The translations under genes were made by a program, and so were the position numbers. 64,000 nucleotides of DNA from Neomelitea salexigens DSM 19753. Lineage in GTDB: Bacteria > Pseudomonadota > Gammaproteobacteria > Pseudomonadales > Spongiibacteraceae. Below, in pieces: positions 6,833 to 16,252 of the stretch (position 1 is its first letter; the number at the start of each line of letters is the position of its first letter). The stretch lies in assembly GCF_000422345.1 (NCBI RefSeq), contig NZ_AULP01000006.1, positions 1 through 64,000 of the forward strand, written 5' to 3'. The notes beneath the pieces are model-generated. The model ran no database searches, was not told the DNA's origin, and worked only from the letters and a program-made list of their open reading frames with translations.

Positions 6833-7591
6833 GTGAGTACTGATAAACAAGAACCACGATTTTCAATTGCTGTTGACGAGGAAGATGTCGCACAGCGGGC
6901 GGCAGCAAGCTCGAAGGAACTACCCCCTGCCGCTGCTGCGAGTGGCGGAGGCGGTTTCGTCCTGTTTATGTTAACGCTGTTAATTGTTGCGCTGGCGGCC
7001 GCCGCTTACTACCTGTTTGATCAACTCACTATTGCTCAGGGTGACTTAAAGCAGGCTCAGCAGCGCCTGGAAGTGCTGGAGCAGCGCTTATCGTCCGCGG
7101 ATGAGAGCCTGGAAGAGAACAGTGTGACCACGGCGGTGAAATTAAAAGAGCTGGATTTTGAAATCCGCAAGCTGTGGGACAACGTGTGGAAAAAACAAAA
7201 ACAAGAATTGGCTGAGCACGATGCGCAGTTGGCGAAAAATGAAAAGCGACTGGCTGCCATCGAAAGCAGCCACCGCTCTCTAGACGCAAAGCTCAAGAAT
7301 GCATTGCAGGGTTACGATGCCGACCGCGAGGCAATGGCTTCTATGTCTGGCAAGCTCGATCGAGTCATTGCCCAGTCTGAGGTGAACCGCAAGACGCTTC
7401 TGGAGGTGAATAAGCAGCTCACCGCGGGCGGCAGTCTGGATGCCCGGGTGAAGGCGGTTGAGCGCCGCGTACAGCAGAGTGAAGAATGGCTTGATTCGGT
7501 GAACGCCTTCCGCAAACAGGTTAATCGCGATATCGAAGCGCTACGCCAAACGGTTACGCAATACCACAGCGGTAGTCCCCAGGCCCGCTGA
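6833..7591 (+). CDS. Membrane-anchored coiled-coil protein, unknown function
   Basis: A 252-residue protein with an acidic, Ala/Pro-rich cytoplasmic N-terminus, one transmembrane helix at about residues 42-62, and a long coiled-coil region covering roughly residues 68-240 (heptads rich in L, E, K and Q). The topology is probably N-in, with a periplasmic rod. The start is GTG 6833 with only a weak GGAA upstream. The family is not recognised; such proteins can scaffold cell-envelope machines. It precedes the fumarase gene by 139 bases and is probably transcribed separately. Confidence 0.7.
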   Translation: MSTDKQEPRFSIAVDEEDVAQRAAASSKELPPAAAASGGGGFVLFMLTLLIVALAAAAYYLFDQLTIAQGDLKQAQQRLEVLEQRLSSADESLEENSVTTAVKLKELDFEIRKLWDNVWKKQKQELAEHDAQLAKNEKRLAAIESSHRSLDAKLKNALQGYDADREAMASMSGKLDRVIAQSEVNRKTLLEVNKQLTAGGSLDARVKAVERRVQQSEEWLDSVNAFRKQVNRDIEALRQTVTQYHSGSPQAR

Positions 7592-7617
7592 CGGCGAGGC
7601 CGCAGCTGGTGTATACT
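7588..7617 (+). promoter_or_regulatory. Candidate sigma-70 promoter of the fumarase gene
   Basis: CTGACG (7588-7593) and TATACT (7612-7617) are spaced by 18 bases, 114 bases before the fumarase start codon. The -10 matches 5 of 6 consensus bases and the -35 matches 4 of 6. By-eye prediction only. Confidence 0.4.
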
Positions 7618-7730
7618 TCTGCGCCGATTCCAGCTGTTGCGGCACATGGCTGCAACAGCACAGTGTGATCAGGTGCGGCAACCGTCGCACTTTGGCACCG
7701 ACACCACAACGTTATCAAGGACCTCGCCCA

Positions 7731-9248
7731 ATGACTGTTATCCGCCAAGATGACCTGATTCAGAGTGTTGCAGATGCGCTGCAATACATCTCTTACTACC
7801 ACCCGGTTGATTTCATCAAGGCGGTAGACGAAGCCTATCAGCGCGAGCAAAACCCTGCCGCCAAAGACGCGATGGCGCAGATTCTGATCAACTCGCGGAT
7901 GTGTGCAGAGGGGCATCGTCCCATTTGTCAGGACACGGGTATTGTGACGGTGTTTTTGACCGTGGGCATGAATGTCCAGTGGGACGCTGAGATGTCGGTT
8001 ACCGGCATGGTTAATGAAGGCGTTCGCCGTGCCTACAACCTGCCTGATAATGTACTGCGCGCCTCAATTCTTGCCGATCCCGACGGTGCCCGCAGTAACA
8101 CTAAAGACAACACGCCCGCGGTGATCCACTACGAAATTGTTCCCGGTGACACCGTTGAAGTGCACGTTGCGGCAAAAGGCGGCGGCTCAGAGGCCAAGTC
8201 TAAATTTGCCATGCTCAATCCCTCTGATTCTGTGGTGGACTGGGTATTGAAAATGGTGCCGACAATGGGCGCTGGCTGGTGCCCACCGGGTATGCTGGGT
8301 ATTGGTATTGGCGGTACTGCCGAGAAGGCGATGCTGTTGGCAAAAGAGGCGCTGCTCGACCCTATCGATATTCACGATCTGCAAAAACGCGGCGCGGCAA
8401 ACCGCTCGGAAGAGCTGCGTCTGGAGCTGCATGAAAAGGTCAATCAGCTCGGTATTGGTGCCCAGGGCTTGGGCGGCTTGACCACCGTCTTGGATGTTAA
8501 GGTTAAAGATTATCCGACCCACGCCGCTAACAAGGCGATTGCCTTGATCCCCAACTGCGCGGCAACCCGCCACGCCCACTTCACTTTGGATGGCAGCGGC
8601 GCCGTCGCCCTGACCCCGCCAAAGCTCGAAGAGTGGCCAGAGGTAACGCGCCAGTCTGGTGGCGACGTCAAGCGAGTGAACCTGGATACCGTGACGGCCG
8701 ATGAGATCAAAACCTGGAAGCCCGGCGACACGCTCTTGCTCAACGGTAAGATGCTGACCGGTCGCGACGCTGCGCATAAGAAAATGGTCGATATGCTGAG
8801 CAAAGGCGAAACTCTGCCTGTCGACCTCAAGGGCCGATTCATCTACTACGTTGGCCCCGTTGACCCAGTGCGTGACGAAGTCGTTGGCCCCGCAGGCCCA
8901 ACCACGGCAACGCGAATGGATAAGTTTACCCGCACCATGCTCGCCGAAACCGGATTAATGGGCATGATCGGTAAGTCCGAGCGCGGCGACGGTGCGATCG
9001 AGGCCATCAAAGAGTTTGAGGCGGTGTACCTGATGGCCACCGGTGGCGCGGCCTACTTGGTTGCCCAGGCGATCAAAAAGTCTGAAGTGGTGGCCTTCCC
9101 TGAATTGGGTATGGAAGCCATTTACGAGTTTACAGTTGAAGATATGCCCGTGACGGTCGCGGTAGATACCGCTGGCGACTCAGTGCATAAGTCAGGCCCG
9201 CAAATTTGGAAGGCGAAGATCGAAGCGGAAAATATCAACGTTAGCTAA
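7731..9248 (+). CDS. fumA: Fumarate hydratase, class I (4Fe-4S)
   Basis: A 505-residue iron-sulfur fumarase, converting fumarate to malate in the TCA cycle. Three cysteines expected to hold the oxygen-sensitive [4Fe-4S] cluster are at C66 (ICQDTG), C184 (AGWCPPG) and C276 (IPNCAATRH). The N-terminal alpha-type and C-terminal beta-type domains (from about residue 330, including GPVDPVRDEVVGPAGPTTATRM) are fused in one chain, as in FumA/FumB. The start is ATG 7731; an in-frame ATG at 7665 would add 22 untypical residues. A long hairpin terminator follows. The fumA symbol is by similarity; fumB would be equally close. Confidence 0.93.
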   Translation: MTVIRQDDLIQSVADALQYISYYHPVDFIKAVDEAYQREQNPAAKDAMAQILINSRMCAEGHRPICQDTGIVTVFLTVGMNVQWDAEMSVTGMVNEGVRRAYNLPDNVLRASILADPDGARSNTKDNTPAVIHYEIVPGDTVEVHVAAKGGGSEAKSKFAMLNPSDSVVDWVLKMVPTMGAGWCPPGMLGIGIGGTAEKAMLLAKEALLDPIDIHDLQKRGAANRSEELRLELHEKVNQLGIGAQGLGGLTTVLDVKVKDYPTHAANKAIALIPNCAATRHAHFTLDGSGAVALTPPKLEEWPEVTRQSGGDVKRVNLDTVTADEIKTWKPGDTLLLNGKMLTGRDAAHKKMVDMLSKGETLPVDLKGRFIYYVGPVDPVRDEVVGPAGPTTATRMDKFTRTMLAETGLMGMIGKSERGDGAIEAIKEFEAVYLMATGGAAYLVAQAIKKSEVVAFPELGMEAIYEFTVEDMPVTVAVDTAGDSVHKSGPQIWKAKIEAENINVS

Positions 9249-9253
9249 GTAGG

Positions 9254-9313
9254 CGGCAGCGCCGTGCTGGCTTTGGGTGACGCCCCGGCCGGTGCATTGG
9301 CGCTGCCGTTTTT
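9254..9313 (+). terminator. Long-loop rho-independent terminator after fumarase
   Basis: CGGCAGCGCC (9254-9263) pairs perfectly with GGCGCTGCCG (9299-9308), followed by TTTTT. The loop is about 35 bases, unusually long. Confidence 0.65.
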
Positions 9314-9343
9314 GTATCTGCTTCACAGGTGGCGAACTGAGCG

Positions 9344-10780
9344 ATGAGTGAGACCTTTTACTGGCACGATTACGAAACCTGGGGAACTCGCCCCGCCCTG
9401 GATCGCCCCTCGCAGTTTGCTGGTGTGCGCACCGATGCTGAGCTGAACATTATCGGCGAACCGCTGGTGCAGTTTTGCCGCCCAACTCCCGATTACCTGC
9501 CCAACCCAGAGGCCTGCCTGGTCACTGGGATTACCCCGCAACAAGCTCTGGAAGAAGGCCTGAGTGAGGCCGAGTTTGTCGCCAATATCCACGCGGAATT
9601 GTCTCAGCCTGGCACCTGCACGGTGGGTTATAACAGCATCCGCTTCGATGATGAGGTGACTCGCTTTGCCTTGTATCGCAATTTCTACGACCCCTATGCC
9701 AGGGAGTGGCAAAACGGTAACTCTCGCTGGGACCTGATCGATGTGGTTCGGCTGTGCTACGCGCTGCGCCCCGACGGCATTGAGTGGCCCCGGCGCGAGG
9801 ATGGCTCGCCGAGCTTCCGGTTGGAAGAGCTGACCGCGGCCAATGGCCTGAGTCACGAATCGGCGCACGACGCACTCTCAGATGTACTGGCAACGATCGA
9901 CTTGGCTCGCTTGATCCGTCAAACCCAGCCGAAGCTCTACGACTATGCCTTGAGCCTGCGGAACAAGCGCACGGTGGCGGCTATGCTCAACACCGACAGC
10001 CAAGTACCGGTACTGCATGTTTCCGGGCGCCTGCCCGCGGCGCGAGGCTGTTCTGCATTGATGATGCCGCTGGCACCGCACCCGGTTAACAAGAACAGCG
10101 TGATCGTCTATGACTTAAGTGTTGACCCGAGCCCGCTGATTAACCTGGATAGTGACGAGGTGGCACGGCGAATCTTCAGCTCCAGTGACGAGCTGGGGGA
10201 GGACACGCCGCGCATTCCGCTCAAGGAAATTCACCTCAATCGCGCACCGATTGTTGCCACGCCTAAGTTATTGGACGATGCCAGTGCACAGCGTTTGCAG
10301 ATCGACTTAGACCAATGCCGGCGGCACTGGTCGATGCTGCGTAAGGCCGAGGGGGTTAATGAAACCCTGGCATCGGTGTATGCCCAGCGCGAATTCAGCG
10401 AAAACTCTGACCCGGATACGCAGCTTTATGGCGGCGGCTTTTTTAGTGACGGCGATCGTCAGCAGATGGAACGCCTGCGAAAAATGTCGCCGGAGGAAAT
10501 TGCCGGGCATTCCTTTAATTTTAGCGATCGTCGCCTCCCCGAGCTGCTGTGGCGCTATCGGGCGCGTAACTTCCCCGAAACCTTATCTGTAAGCGAGCGG
10601 CAGCGCTGGCTGGAGTTCTGTCGGCAGCGACTGCGTCAGCCCGGAGAACATCTGCACGGGTTCGACAGCTTTCGCCAGCGCTTAGTGGAGTTGGCCGATA
10701 CCACCGATAATGACTTTCAGCAATTTGTGCTGCAGGAACTCAATGACTACGCCGATGCACTGGAGCAGGAGGGACTTTGA
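9344..10780 (+). CDS. sbcB: Exodeoxyribonuclease I
   Basis: A 478-residue 3'-to-5' single-strand DNA exonuclease of the DEDDh type, used in mismatch repair and recombination. The first acidic pair lies in HDYETWG (D9, E11). Further conserved blocks are GYNSIRFDDEV, RWDLIDVVRLCYALRPDGI, and SHESAHDALSDVLATI with the catalytic His and Asp. The C-terminal SH3-like and helical region (RYRARNFPETL) is intact and length is standard. Start ATG 9344. It overlaps the next gene by 4 bases, so it probably leads an operon. Confidence 0.95.
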   Translation: MSETFYWHDYETWGTRPALDRPSQFAGVRTDAELNIIGEPLVQFCRPTPDYLPNPEACLVTGITPQQALEEGLSEAEFVANIHAELSQPGTCTVGYNSIRFDDEVTRFALYRNFYDPYAREWQNGNSRWDLIDVVRLCYALRPDGIEWPRREDGSPSFRLEELTAANGLSHESAHDALSDVLATIDLARLIRQTQPKLYDYALSLRNKRTVAAMLNTDSQVPVLHVSGRLPAARGCSALMMPLAPHPVNKNSVIVYDLSVDPSPLINLDSDEVARRIFSSSDELGEDTPRIPLKEIHLNRAPIVATPKLLDDASAQRLQIDLDQCRRHWSMLRKAEGVNETLASVYAQREFSENSDPDTQLYGGGFFSDGDRQQMERLRKMSPEEIAGHSFNFSDRRLPELLWRYRARNFPETLSVSERQRWLEFCRQRLRQPGEHLHGFDSFRQRLVELADTTDNDFQQFVLQELNDYADALEQEGL

Positions 10781-11088
10781 GCCAGTGGTGGGTGTATATG
10801 GTGCGCTGCCGCAGTGGCCGCTTGTATACCGGGATCACCACGGATACCGCGCGGCGTTTTCGCGAGCACTGTGGCGAAGGCGGTAAGGGCGCGAGATTCT
10901 TTCGCAGTGACCCCGCCGAGGCCATTGTCTACACCGAGCCAGCGGAAAACCGTTCAGTGGCATCGCGCCGTGAAGCGGCGATAAAAAAATTACCACGTAA
11001 ACAAAAGTTAGCGTTGATCGATGCGGCGCTTTTACCTGCCGGGAATACGGGCAATAATGCGCGGCCAGAAGGAGAGGCAAATGGCTGA
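10777..11088 (+). CDS. GIY-YIG nuclease-domain protein (UPF0213/YhbQ-like)
   Basis: A 103-residue protein consisting of one GIY-YIG domain. The paired strands VYMVRC and LYTGIT (residues 6-21) form the motif; R27 (TARRFREH) and E80-region residues fit the family core. Small proteins of this group may nick branched or damaged DNA, but the biological role is uncertain. It starts with TTG inside the sbcB stop (TTGA) and its last codons overlap the ABC transporter start by 8 bases, so translation is coupled on both sides. Confidence 0.85.
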   Translation: MSQWWVYMVRCRSGRLYTGITTDTARRFREHCGEGGKGARFFRSDPAEAIVYTEPAENRSVASRREAAIKKLPRKQKLALIDAALLPAGNTGNNARPEGEANG

Positions 11089-12889
11089 GCAACAACACAG
11101 TGAGCGCGGCACCGCAAAGCTAGGCGTATTAAGGGCGATGCTTGGGTTTTTGAAGCCCTATCGCTGGCAGGTTATCGGCGCCAGCGTGGCGCTGATCTGC
11201 ACGGCGGGGATCACGCTGTCGATTGGTCAGGGGCTGCGTTTGCTGGTGGATAATGGCTTCTCCAGCAATGCCAGTGAGGCGGCGCTAAATCAGGCCTTGA
11301 TGCTGTTTTTCGCGCTGGTATTACTGTTGGCGACCGGCACCTTTGTGCGTTTTTACTTGGTATCCTGGATAGGCGAACGCGTTAGTGCAGACCTGCGTAA
11401 AGCCGTGTTTGCCCATGTTGTCACCCTGCATCCCGGCTTTTTTGAAAGCCAGTTAAGTGGCGACATTCAATCCCGGATCACCACCGATACCAGCCTGCTG
11501 CAAACCGTCATTGGTTCCTCGGTATCGATCGCCCTGCGTAACGCGCTGATGTTCATCGGCGGTTTGATTTGGCTATTTGTCAGTAACCCGAAGTTAACGG
11601 CAATGGTAATGCTCAGTGTGCCGCTGGTGATTGTGCCCATTTTGGTATTTGGTCGCCGCGTGCGGCGGCTGTCGCGCAGCAGTCAGGACAAGATTGCCAG
11701 TGTTGGCAGCTTTGTGGGTGAGGCAGTTAAAAATATCAAGCTGCTGCAGGCGTTTAACCATCAAACGCTTGATCGCAAAGCCTTTGATGGCCATGTAGAG
11801 GTGGCCTTCGATGTTGCCATCGTGCGCATTAAGCAGCGCGCATGGCTGTCGACGGTGGTGATTGTATTGGTGTTAGGCGCCGTTACCGGCATGCTATGGG
11901 TGGGTGGGCACGATGTCTTGGCCGGCCGAATCAGTGGCGGTGAACTGGCGGCGTTTATTTTCTACGCGGTGATGGTGGCCGCCTCTGTCGGTGCAATTTC
12001 GGAAGTCTATGGTGACTTACAGCGTGCGGCGGGAGCGACCGAGCGGCTGCTGGAATTGTTGGCGGCAGAGAATCGTATATTGCCACCTGCAGCCCCGGCA
12101 CATTTGCCGGTGCCAGTGCGTGGCGATATCGATTTTACATCGGTGAGTTTTGCCTATGCCTCGCGGCCGGAACACCCGGCGATAAGCAATTTTAGTTTGA
12201 GTGTGCCGGCGGGTAGCAGCTTGGCGTTGGTGGGCAGCTCCGGGGCCGGTAAGTCGACCTTGATTGATTTGTTGCTGCGCTTCTACGATGTGAGTGGCGG
12301 GTCGATTTGCTTTGATGGCGTGGATATTCGCAATCTGGACCCAGACGAATTACGTGCAAATATCGCGATGGTTCCTCAGCAGCCGGTGCTGTTCACTGGC
12401 TCGGTGGCTGACAATATTCGCTACGGTCGCCCCGATGCCAGCGATGCGGAGATAGTGTCTGCGGCTAAGGCAGCCTTCGCTCACGAATTTATTGAGCGTT
12501 TGCCTGAGGGCTATCAAAGTTTTGTGGGCGAGGGCGGCGTGCGGTTGTCGGGGGGGCAGCGTCAACGCGTCGCGATTGCCAGAGCAATATTGGCGGACCC
12601 TAAACTGCTGCTGCTCGACGAGGCGACCAGTGCCCTGGACGCAGAAAGTGAATACCAAGTGCAGCAGGCGCTGGAAAGGTTGATGGAAGGCCGCACGACG
12701 GTAGTGATTGCCCATCGCTTGGCAACCGTGATCAATGTAGACCGCATTGCGGTACTCGAGAATGGTGAGCTGGTCGCCAGTGGGCGTCACAGTGAGCTTT
12801 TGGTGCAGTCACCCCTCTACGCCCGTTGGGCAAGCTTGCAATTTGACGACGCCAATAATCAGGCGGCTTTGGCTGCCAGTGAATCATAG
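11081..12889 (+). CDS. ABC exporter, fused membrane and ATPase domains (MsbA-like)
   Basis: A 602-residue half-transporter that should act as a homodimer in the inner membrane. Residues about 25-320 form six transmembrane helices. The nucleotide-binding domain has Walker A GSSGAGKST at 385-393, the signature LSGGQRQ near 490, Walker B LLLLDEAT after it, and the H-loop IAHRLAT. It resembles lipid A/multidrug exporters of the ABCB type; the substrate cannot be read from sequence. The start is ATG 11081 with GGAGAGG upstream rather than the earlier in-frame ATG at 11021, which lies within the GIY-YIG gene. Confidence 0.88.
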   Translation: MAEQQHSERGTAKLGVLRAMLGFLKPYRWQVIGASVALICTAGITLSIGQGLRLLVDNGFSSNASEAALNQALMLFFALVLLLATGTFVRFYLVSWIGERVSADLRKAVFAHVVTLHPGFFESQLSGDIQSRITTDTSLLQTVIGSSVSIALRNALMFIGGLIWLFVSNPKLTAMVMLSVPLVIVPILVFGRRVRRLSRSSQDKIASVGSFVGEAVKNIKLLQAFNHQTLDRKAFDGHVEVAFDVAIVRIKQRAWLSTVVIVLVLGAVTGMLWVGGHDVLAGRISGGELAAFIFYAVMVAASVGAISEVYGDLQRAAGATERLLELLAAENRILPPAAPAHLPVPVRGDIDFTSVSFAYASRPEHPAISNFSLSVPAGSSLALVGSSGAGKSTLIDLLLRFYDVSGGSICFDGVDIRNLDPDELRANIAMVPQQPVLFTGSVADNIRYGRPDASDAEIVSAAKAAFAHEFIERLPEGYQSFVGEGGVRLSGGQRQRVAIARAILADPKLLLLDEATSALDAESEYQVQQALERLMEGRTTVVIAHRLATVINVDRIAVLENGELVASGRHSELLVQSPLYARWASLQFDDANNQAALAASES

Positions 12890-12918
12890 CGGCCGGGCCG
12901 CAGTATAAAGGGAGAGCA

Positions 12919-13938
12919 GTGTTGAAATTTGCCGGTAGTCATATTCTCTCTATCAGTCAGTTTGAGCGCGAAGATATCGAGCGCGTGTTTGCGGTGGCTG
13001 ATCGCATGGCGCCCTATGCGCACCGCGAGCGTATTACCAAGGTGCTCGATGGGGCAATTCTGGGAAATATGTTCTTTGAACCCTCCACACGAACGCGGGT
13101 GAGCTTTGGCTGCGCCTTTAACTTACTCGGTGGCGAGGTGCGTGAAACCACGGGCTTTGAAAGCTCGGCCATTGCCAAAGGCGAATCGCTATACGATACC
13201 GCGCGGGTGCTCAGTGGTTACAGCGACGTGATCGTCATGCGCCACCCAGCGTCGGGCTCGGTGTCTGAGTTTGCAGCGGCCAGCCGCGTGCCGGTGATCA
13301 ATGGCGGCGATGGCGCCAATGAGCACCCCAGCCAGGCGCTATTGGACCTTTACACTATCCGTAAAGAGTTGCTGCACCAAGGGCGCAGTGATCTGGATGG
13401 CCTGCGGATCGCGATGATTGGCGATCTGAAATACGGCCGAACGGTACACTCACTCTGCAAATTGCTGGGCTTGTATAACAATATCCACATTGTGTTGATT
13501 TCGCCGGATGAGCTGAAGATGCCCGGTGAAATTGTTGACGCCCTGCGCAGTGCCGGCCACACGGTGATTGAATCCGATGTGATGGAGGGCAGCCTTGCCA
13601 AGGTGGATATTGCCTATTCCACTCGCATTCAGGAAGAGCGCTTTGCAAGCAAGGCCGAAGCCGATATGTATCGCGGCCGCTATCGTTTGAATCAGGCTAT
13701 CTATACTCGCTATTGCGAACCCAATACGGTGATTATGCACCCGCTGCCCCGCGATTCGCGTCAAGAAGCCAACGAGCTGGACAACGACCTGAATGACAAC
13801 CCCAACCTGGCAATTTTTCGTCAAGCGGACAATGGCGTGCTGGTGCGCATGGCGTTGTTTGCCATGATCTTGGATGTCGTCGATCAAGTGGATAAATCGG
13901 CGCGGGATGTGAATTGGTACACCGAAAGGCGCTTCTGA
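12919..13938 (+). CDS. pyrB: Aspartate carbamoyltransferase catalytic subunit
   Basis: A 339-residue enzyme that makes carbamoyl-aspartate in the second step of pyrimidine synthesis. The carbamoyl-phosphate loop STRTR is at residues 56-60 and HPLPR, which binds carbamoyl phosphate and aspartate, at 274-278. It is somewhat longer than E. coli PyrB (about 310). No pyrI regulatory subunit or pyrC-like partner gene is adjacent. GTG 12919 was chosen because GGAGAG precedes it; TTG at 12922 is the alternative. The stop overlaps the nudF start (TGATG). Confidence 0.92.
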   Translation: MLKFAGSHILSISQFEREDIERVFAVADRMAPYAHRERITKVLDGAILGNMFFEPSTRTRVSFGCAFNLLGGEVRETTGFESSAIAKGESLYDTARVLSGYSDVIVMRHPASGSVSEFAAASRVPVINGGDGANEHPSQALLDLYTIRKELLHQGRSDLDGLRIAMIGDLKYGRTVHSLCKLLGLYNNIHIVLISPDELKMPGEIVDALRSAGHTVIESDVMEGSLAKVDIAYSTRIQEERFASKAEADMYRGRYRLNQAIYTRYCEPNTVIMHPLPRDSRQEANELDNDLNDNPNLAIFRQADNGVLVRMALFAMILDVVDQVDKSARDVNWYTERRF

Positions 13939-14546
13939 TGAGCCGCTTTGGTCGCGACGATGTCGAGGTGCTGGAAAAACGAAGCGCCTGGAAGGGTTTC
14001 TTTGAAATTCGCCAATTGCGCCTGCGCCACCGGTTGTTTGCCGGTGGCTGGGGCAATCCGCTAAATCGCGAGCTCTTTGTGCGCGGCGCGGCGGTTGGCA
14101 TGCTCCCCTATGACCCCGAGCGCGATGAGGTGCTGTTTGTCGAGCAATTCCGTGTTGGTGCCCTCGACAGCGGCGACTCGCCCTGGTTGCAGGAGCTTGT
14201 GGCGGGAATTATCGATACCGATGAAGCGCCCGAGCAGGTCGCGCTGCGCGAAGCGCACGAGGAAGCCGGGTTAACAGTATCTGAGCTGGAACCGATAGCG
14301 GAGTATTTTTCCTCTCCCGGCGGCAGCGATGAATATTTTTACCTGTATTGCGGCCGCTGCAATCTGGCGGAGGCCGGTGGCCTTCACGGCTTGCCGGGCG
14401 AAGGCGAAGACATTCGCGCCAAGGTCTACGGTTTTGACCAGGCGATGCAAATGCTCGTCGACGGTGAGATTAATAACGCCCACAGCCTGATTGCCCTGCT
14501 GTGGCTGCAGCGCCACCGCCAGCGCCTTCGTGAGGCCTGGCAATGA
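13938..14546 (+). CDS. nudF: ADP-ribose pyrophosphatase (NudF-type Nudix hydrolase)
   Basis: A 202-residue Nudix enzyme that splits ADP-ribose into AMP and ribose 5-phosphate. The Nudix box fits GX5EX7REUXEEXGU exactly at residues 90-112 (G90, E96, R104, E105, E108, E109, G111). The preceding RGAAVGMLPYD and FVEQFRVGA strands and the later SPGGSDEYFYLYCG segment are typical of NudF. Start ATG 13938 overlaps the pyrB stop; the earlier in-frame start at 13914 lies within pyrB. The end overlaps murJ by 4 bases. Confidence 0.9.
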   Translation: MSRFGRDDVEVLEKRSAWKGFFEIRQLRLRHRLFAGGWGNPLNRELFVRGAAVGMLPYDPERDEVLFVEQFRVGALDSGDSPWLQELVAGIIDTDEAPEQVALREAHEEAGLTVSELEPIAEYFSSPGGSDEYFYLYCGRCNLAEAGGLHGLPGEGEDIRAKVYGFDQAMQMLVDGEINNAHSLIALLWLQRHRQRLREAWQ

Positions 14547-16132
14547 GTGAGGCAGAGGCTTCTCGCGGCGGCGGACTATTGCGCTCCAGCCTGGTGGTGG
14601 GCGCCATGACGATGTTGTCGCGGGTGTTGGGTTTGGCGCGCGACGTGGTGATTGCGGTGGTGCTGGGCGCCAGCGCAAACGCCGATGCTTTTTTTGTCGC
14701 CTTTAAGATCCCCAATTTTCTGCGCCGCCTATTTGCCGAGGGCGCTTTTGCCCAGGCCTTTGTACCTGTACTTTCGGAATATCGAGAGCAGCGTGACCAC
14801 GCTGCTGTGCGAGACCTGCTTAATCGCGTGGTGGGCGCACTGGGTGGGGTGCTGTTGTGTCTAACGATTCTCGCCGTGGTTGCCGCGCCGATGGTGGCGA
14901 CGATCTTTGCGCCAGGGTTTCGCGACGACCCGCTGAAGTTTCAGCTGACCACCGAGATGATTCGCATCACCTTTCCGTATTTGATGCTGATTTCACTGAC
15001 CGGTTTTGCCGGGGCTGTTCTCAACAGTTACGGGCGCTTTGCGGTGCCCGCGTTTACGCCGGTGTTGCTCAATGTCTGTTTGATTACCGCTGCCGTGGTG
15101 GCCGCGCCATATTTTGCCGAGCCTGCGATGGCGCTGGCCTGGGGTGTGCTGATGGCCGGTTGTGTGCAGTTGTTGTTCCAGCTGCCGTTTTTGCAGCGCC
15201 TGCACCTGCTGCCAACACCGCAGTGGCGATGGGGCGATGAGGGCGTACAGCGCATTGTGCAGCTTATGGTGCCGGCGATGTTCGGTGTATCGGTCAGCCA
15301 GATAAACCTGTTGCTCGATACCGTGCTGGCCTCTTTCTTACCCACGGGCAGTATCTCGTGGCTGTATTACTCGGATCGCTTGGTAGAGCTGCCGCTTGGT
15401 GTGTTCGCTATTGCCATCGCGACGGTGATCTTGCCCAAATTGTCTCGCCAGCGAGCCGGCGGCGACGAGCAGGCATTCTCGCAGACCCTGGATTGGGCAC
15501 TGCGTGGCGTGCTGCTAATGGCATTGCCTGCGGCGGCGGCGCTGTTGATTCTCGCCGAGCCAATACTGATTACGCTGTTTCAGTACGGCGAGCTGCAAAG
15601 CCGCGATGTTGCCATGGCCGCGCTGAGCCTGCGCGCCTACACATTGGGGCTGATCGCCTTTATGTTGATCAAAGTATTAGCGCCTGGATTTTTTGCCTGC
15701 CAAGATACCAAGACACCGGTAAAAATCGGCATATACGCGATGGTGGCGAATATGGTGTTTAATATCGCCTTAGTCGTTCCCTTGCATTATTACCTTCAGA
15801 TTGGCCACGTAGGGCTGGCTTTGGCCACCGCCATGTCGGCGTGGCTCAATGCCATGTTGCTGCTGCGTGGCTTGCTGGCGCGCCAGGTGTATCGCCCCGC
15901 GGCAGGCTGGCTGCGATACACCCTACAGCTCTGTGTTCCCGTGGTGCTAATGTCCGCGTTGTTGCTGCTGTGCCGCGCGCAAATCAGCGATTGGTCGCTG
16001 TGGCCTGCCTGGCAGCGGGCGGCGGTGCTTGGCGGCGTTTGTGCAGCAGGCGGCGTGACCTACCTGCTGGGTTTGCTGATTATGGGGCTGCGGCCCGCAC
16101 ACTTGCGCGGCGGCGCTAACCTGCCGACTTAA
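14543..16132 (+). CDS. murJ: Lipid II flippase MurJ
   Basis: A 529-residue polytopic membrane protein of the MOP superfamily with about 14 helices, which flips lipid II across the inner membrane for peptidoglycan synthesis. The N-terminal LSRVLGLARDVVIAVVLGAS and the loop FFVAFKIPNFLRRLFAEGAF, with essential arginines, are diagnostic. Its ATG overlaps the nudF stop (ATGA). It lies directly upstream of ribF-ileS-lspA, as in Pseudomonas; the rpsT gene often found between them is absent here. Confidence 0.95.
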   Translation: MSEAEASRGGGLLRSSLVVGAMTMLSRVLGLARDVVIAVVLGASANADAFFVAFKIPNFLRRLFAEGAFAQAFVPVLSEYREQRDHAAVRDLLNRVVGALGGVLLCLTILAVVAAPMVATIFAPGFRDDPLKFQLTTEMIRITFPYLMLISLTGFAGAVLNSYGRFAVPAFTPVLLNVCLITAAVVAAPYFAEPAMALAWGVLMAGCVQLLFQLPFLQRLHLLPTPQWRWGDEGVQRIVQLMVPAMFGVSVSQINLLLDTVLASFLPTGSISWLYYSDRLVELPLGVFAIAIATVILPKLSRQRAGGDEQAFSQTLDWALRGVLLMALPAAAALLILAEPILITLFQYGELQSRDVAMAALSLRAYTLGLIAFMLIKVLAPGFFACQDTKTPVKIGIYAMVANMVFNIALVVPLHYYLQIGHVGLALATAMSAWLNAMLLLRGLLARQVYRPAAGWLRYTLQLCVPVVLMSALLLLCRAQISDWSLWPAWQRAAVLGGVCAAGGVTYLLGLLIMGLRPAHLRGGANLPT

Positions 16133-16138
16133 GCGTTT

Positions 16139-16165
16139 TTGTCACGTGGCTGAGTAAGTTATAAT
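16139..16165 (+). promoter_or_regulatory. Candidate sigma-70 promoter of the ribF-ileS operon
   Basis: A perfect TATAAT (16160-16165) lies in the short gap after murJ. TTGTCA (16139-16144) is upstream at 15 bases, shorter than the ideal 17. It would give ribF-ileS-lspA-fkpB-ispH its own transcription start. Confidence 0.55.
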
Positions 16166-16252
16166 CAGCCGCTTTATTAATGCTCGGCGCATTCACTGGC
16201 GACTTTGTCGCGGTGCTGACAGCGGGGCGTGCATATGGGGTCGGCCACAGGC

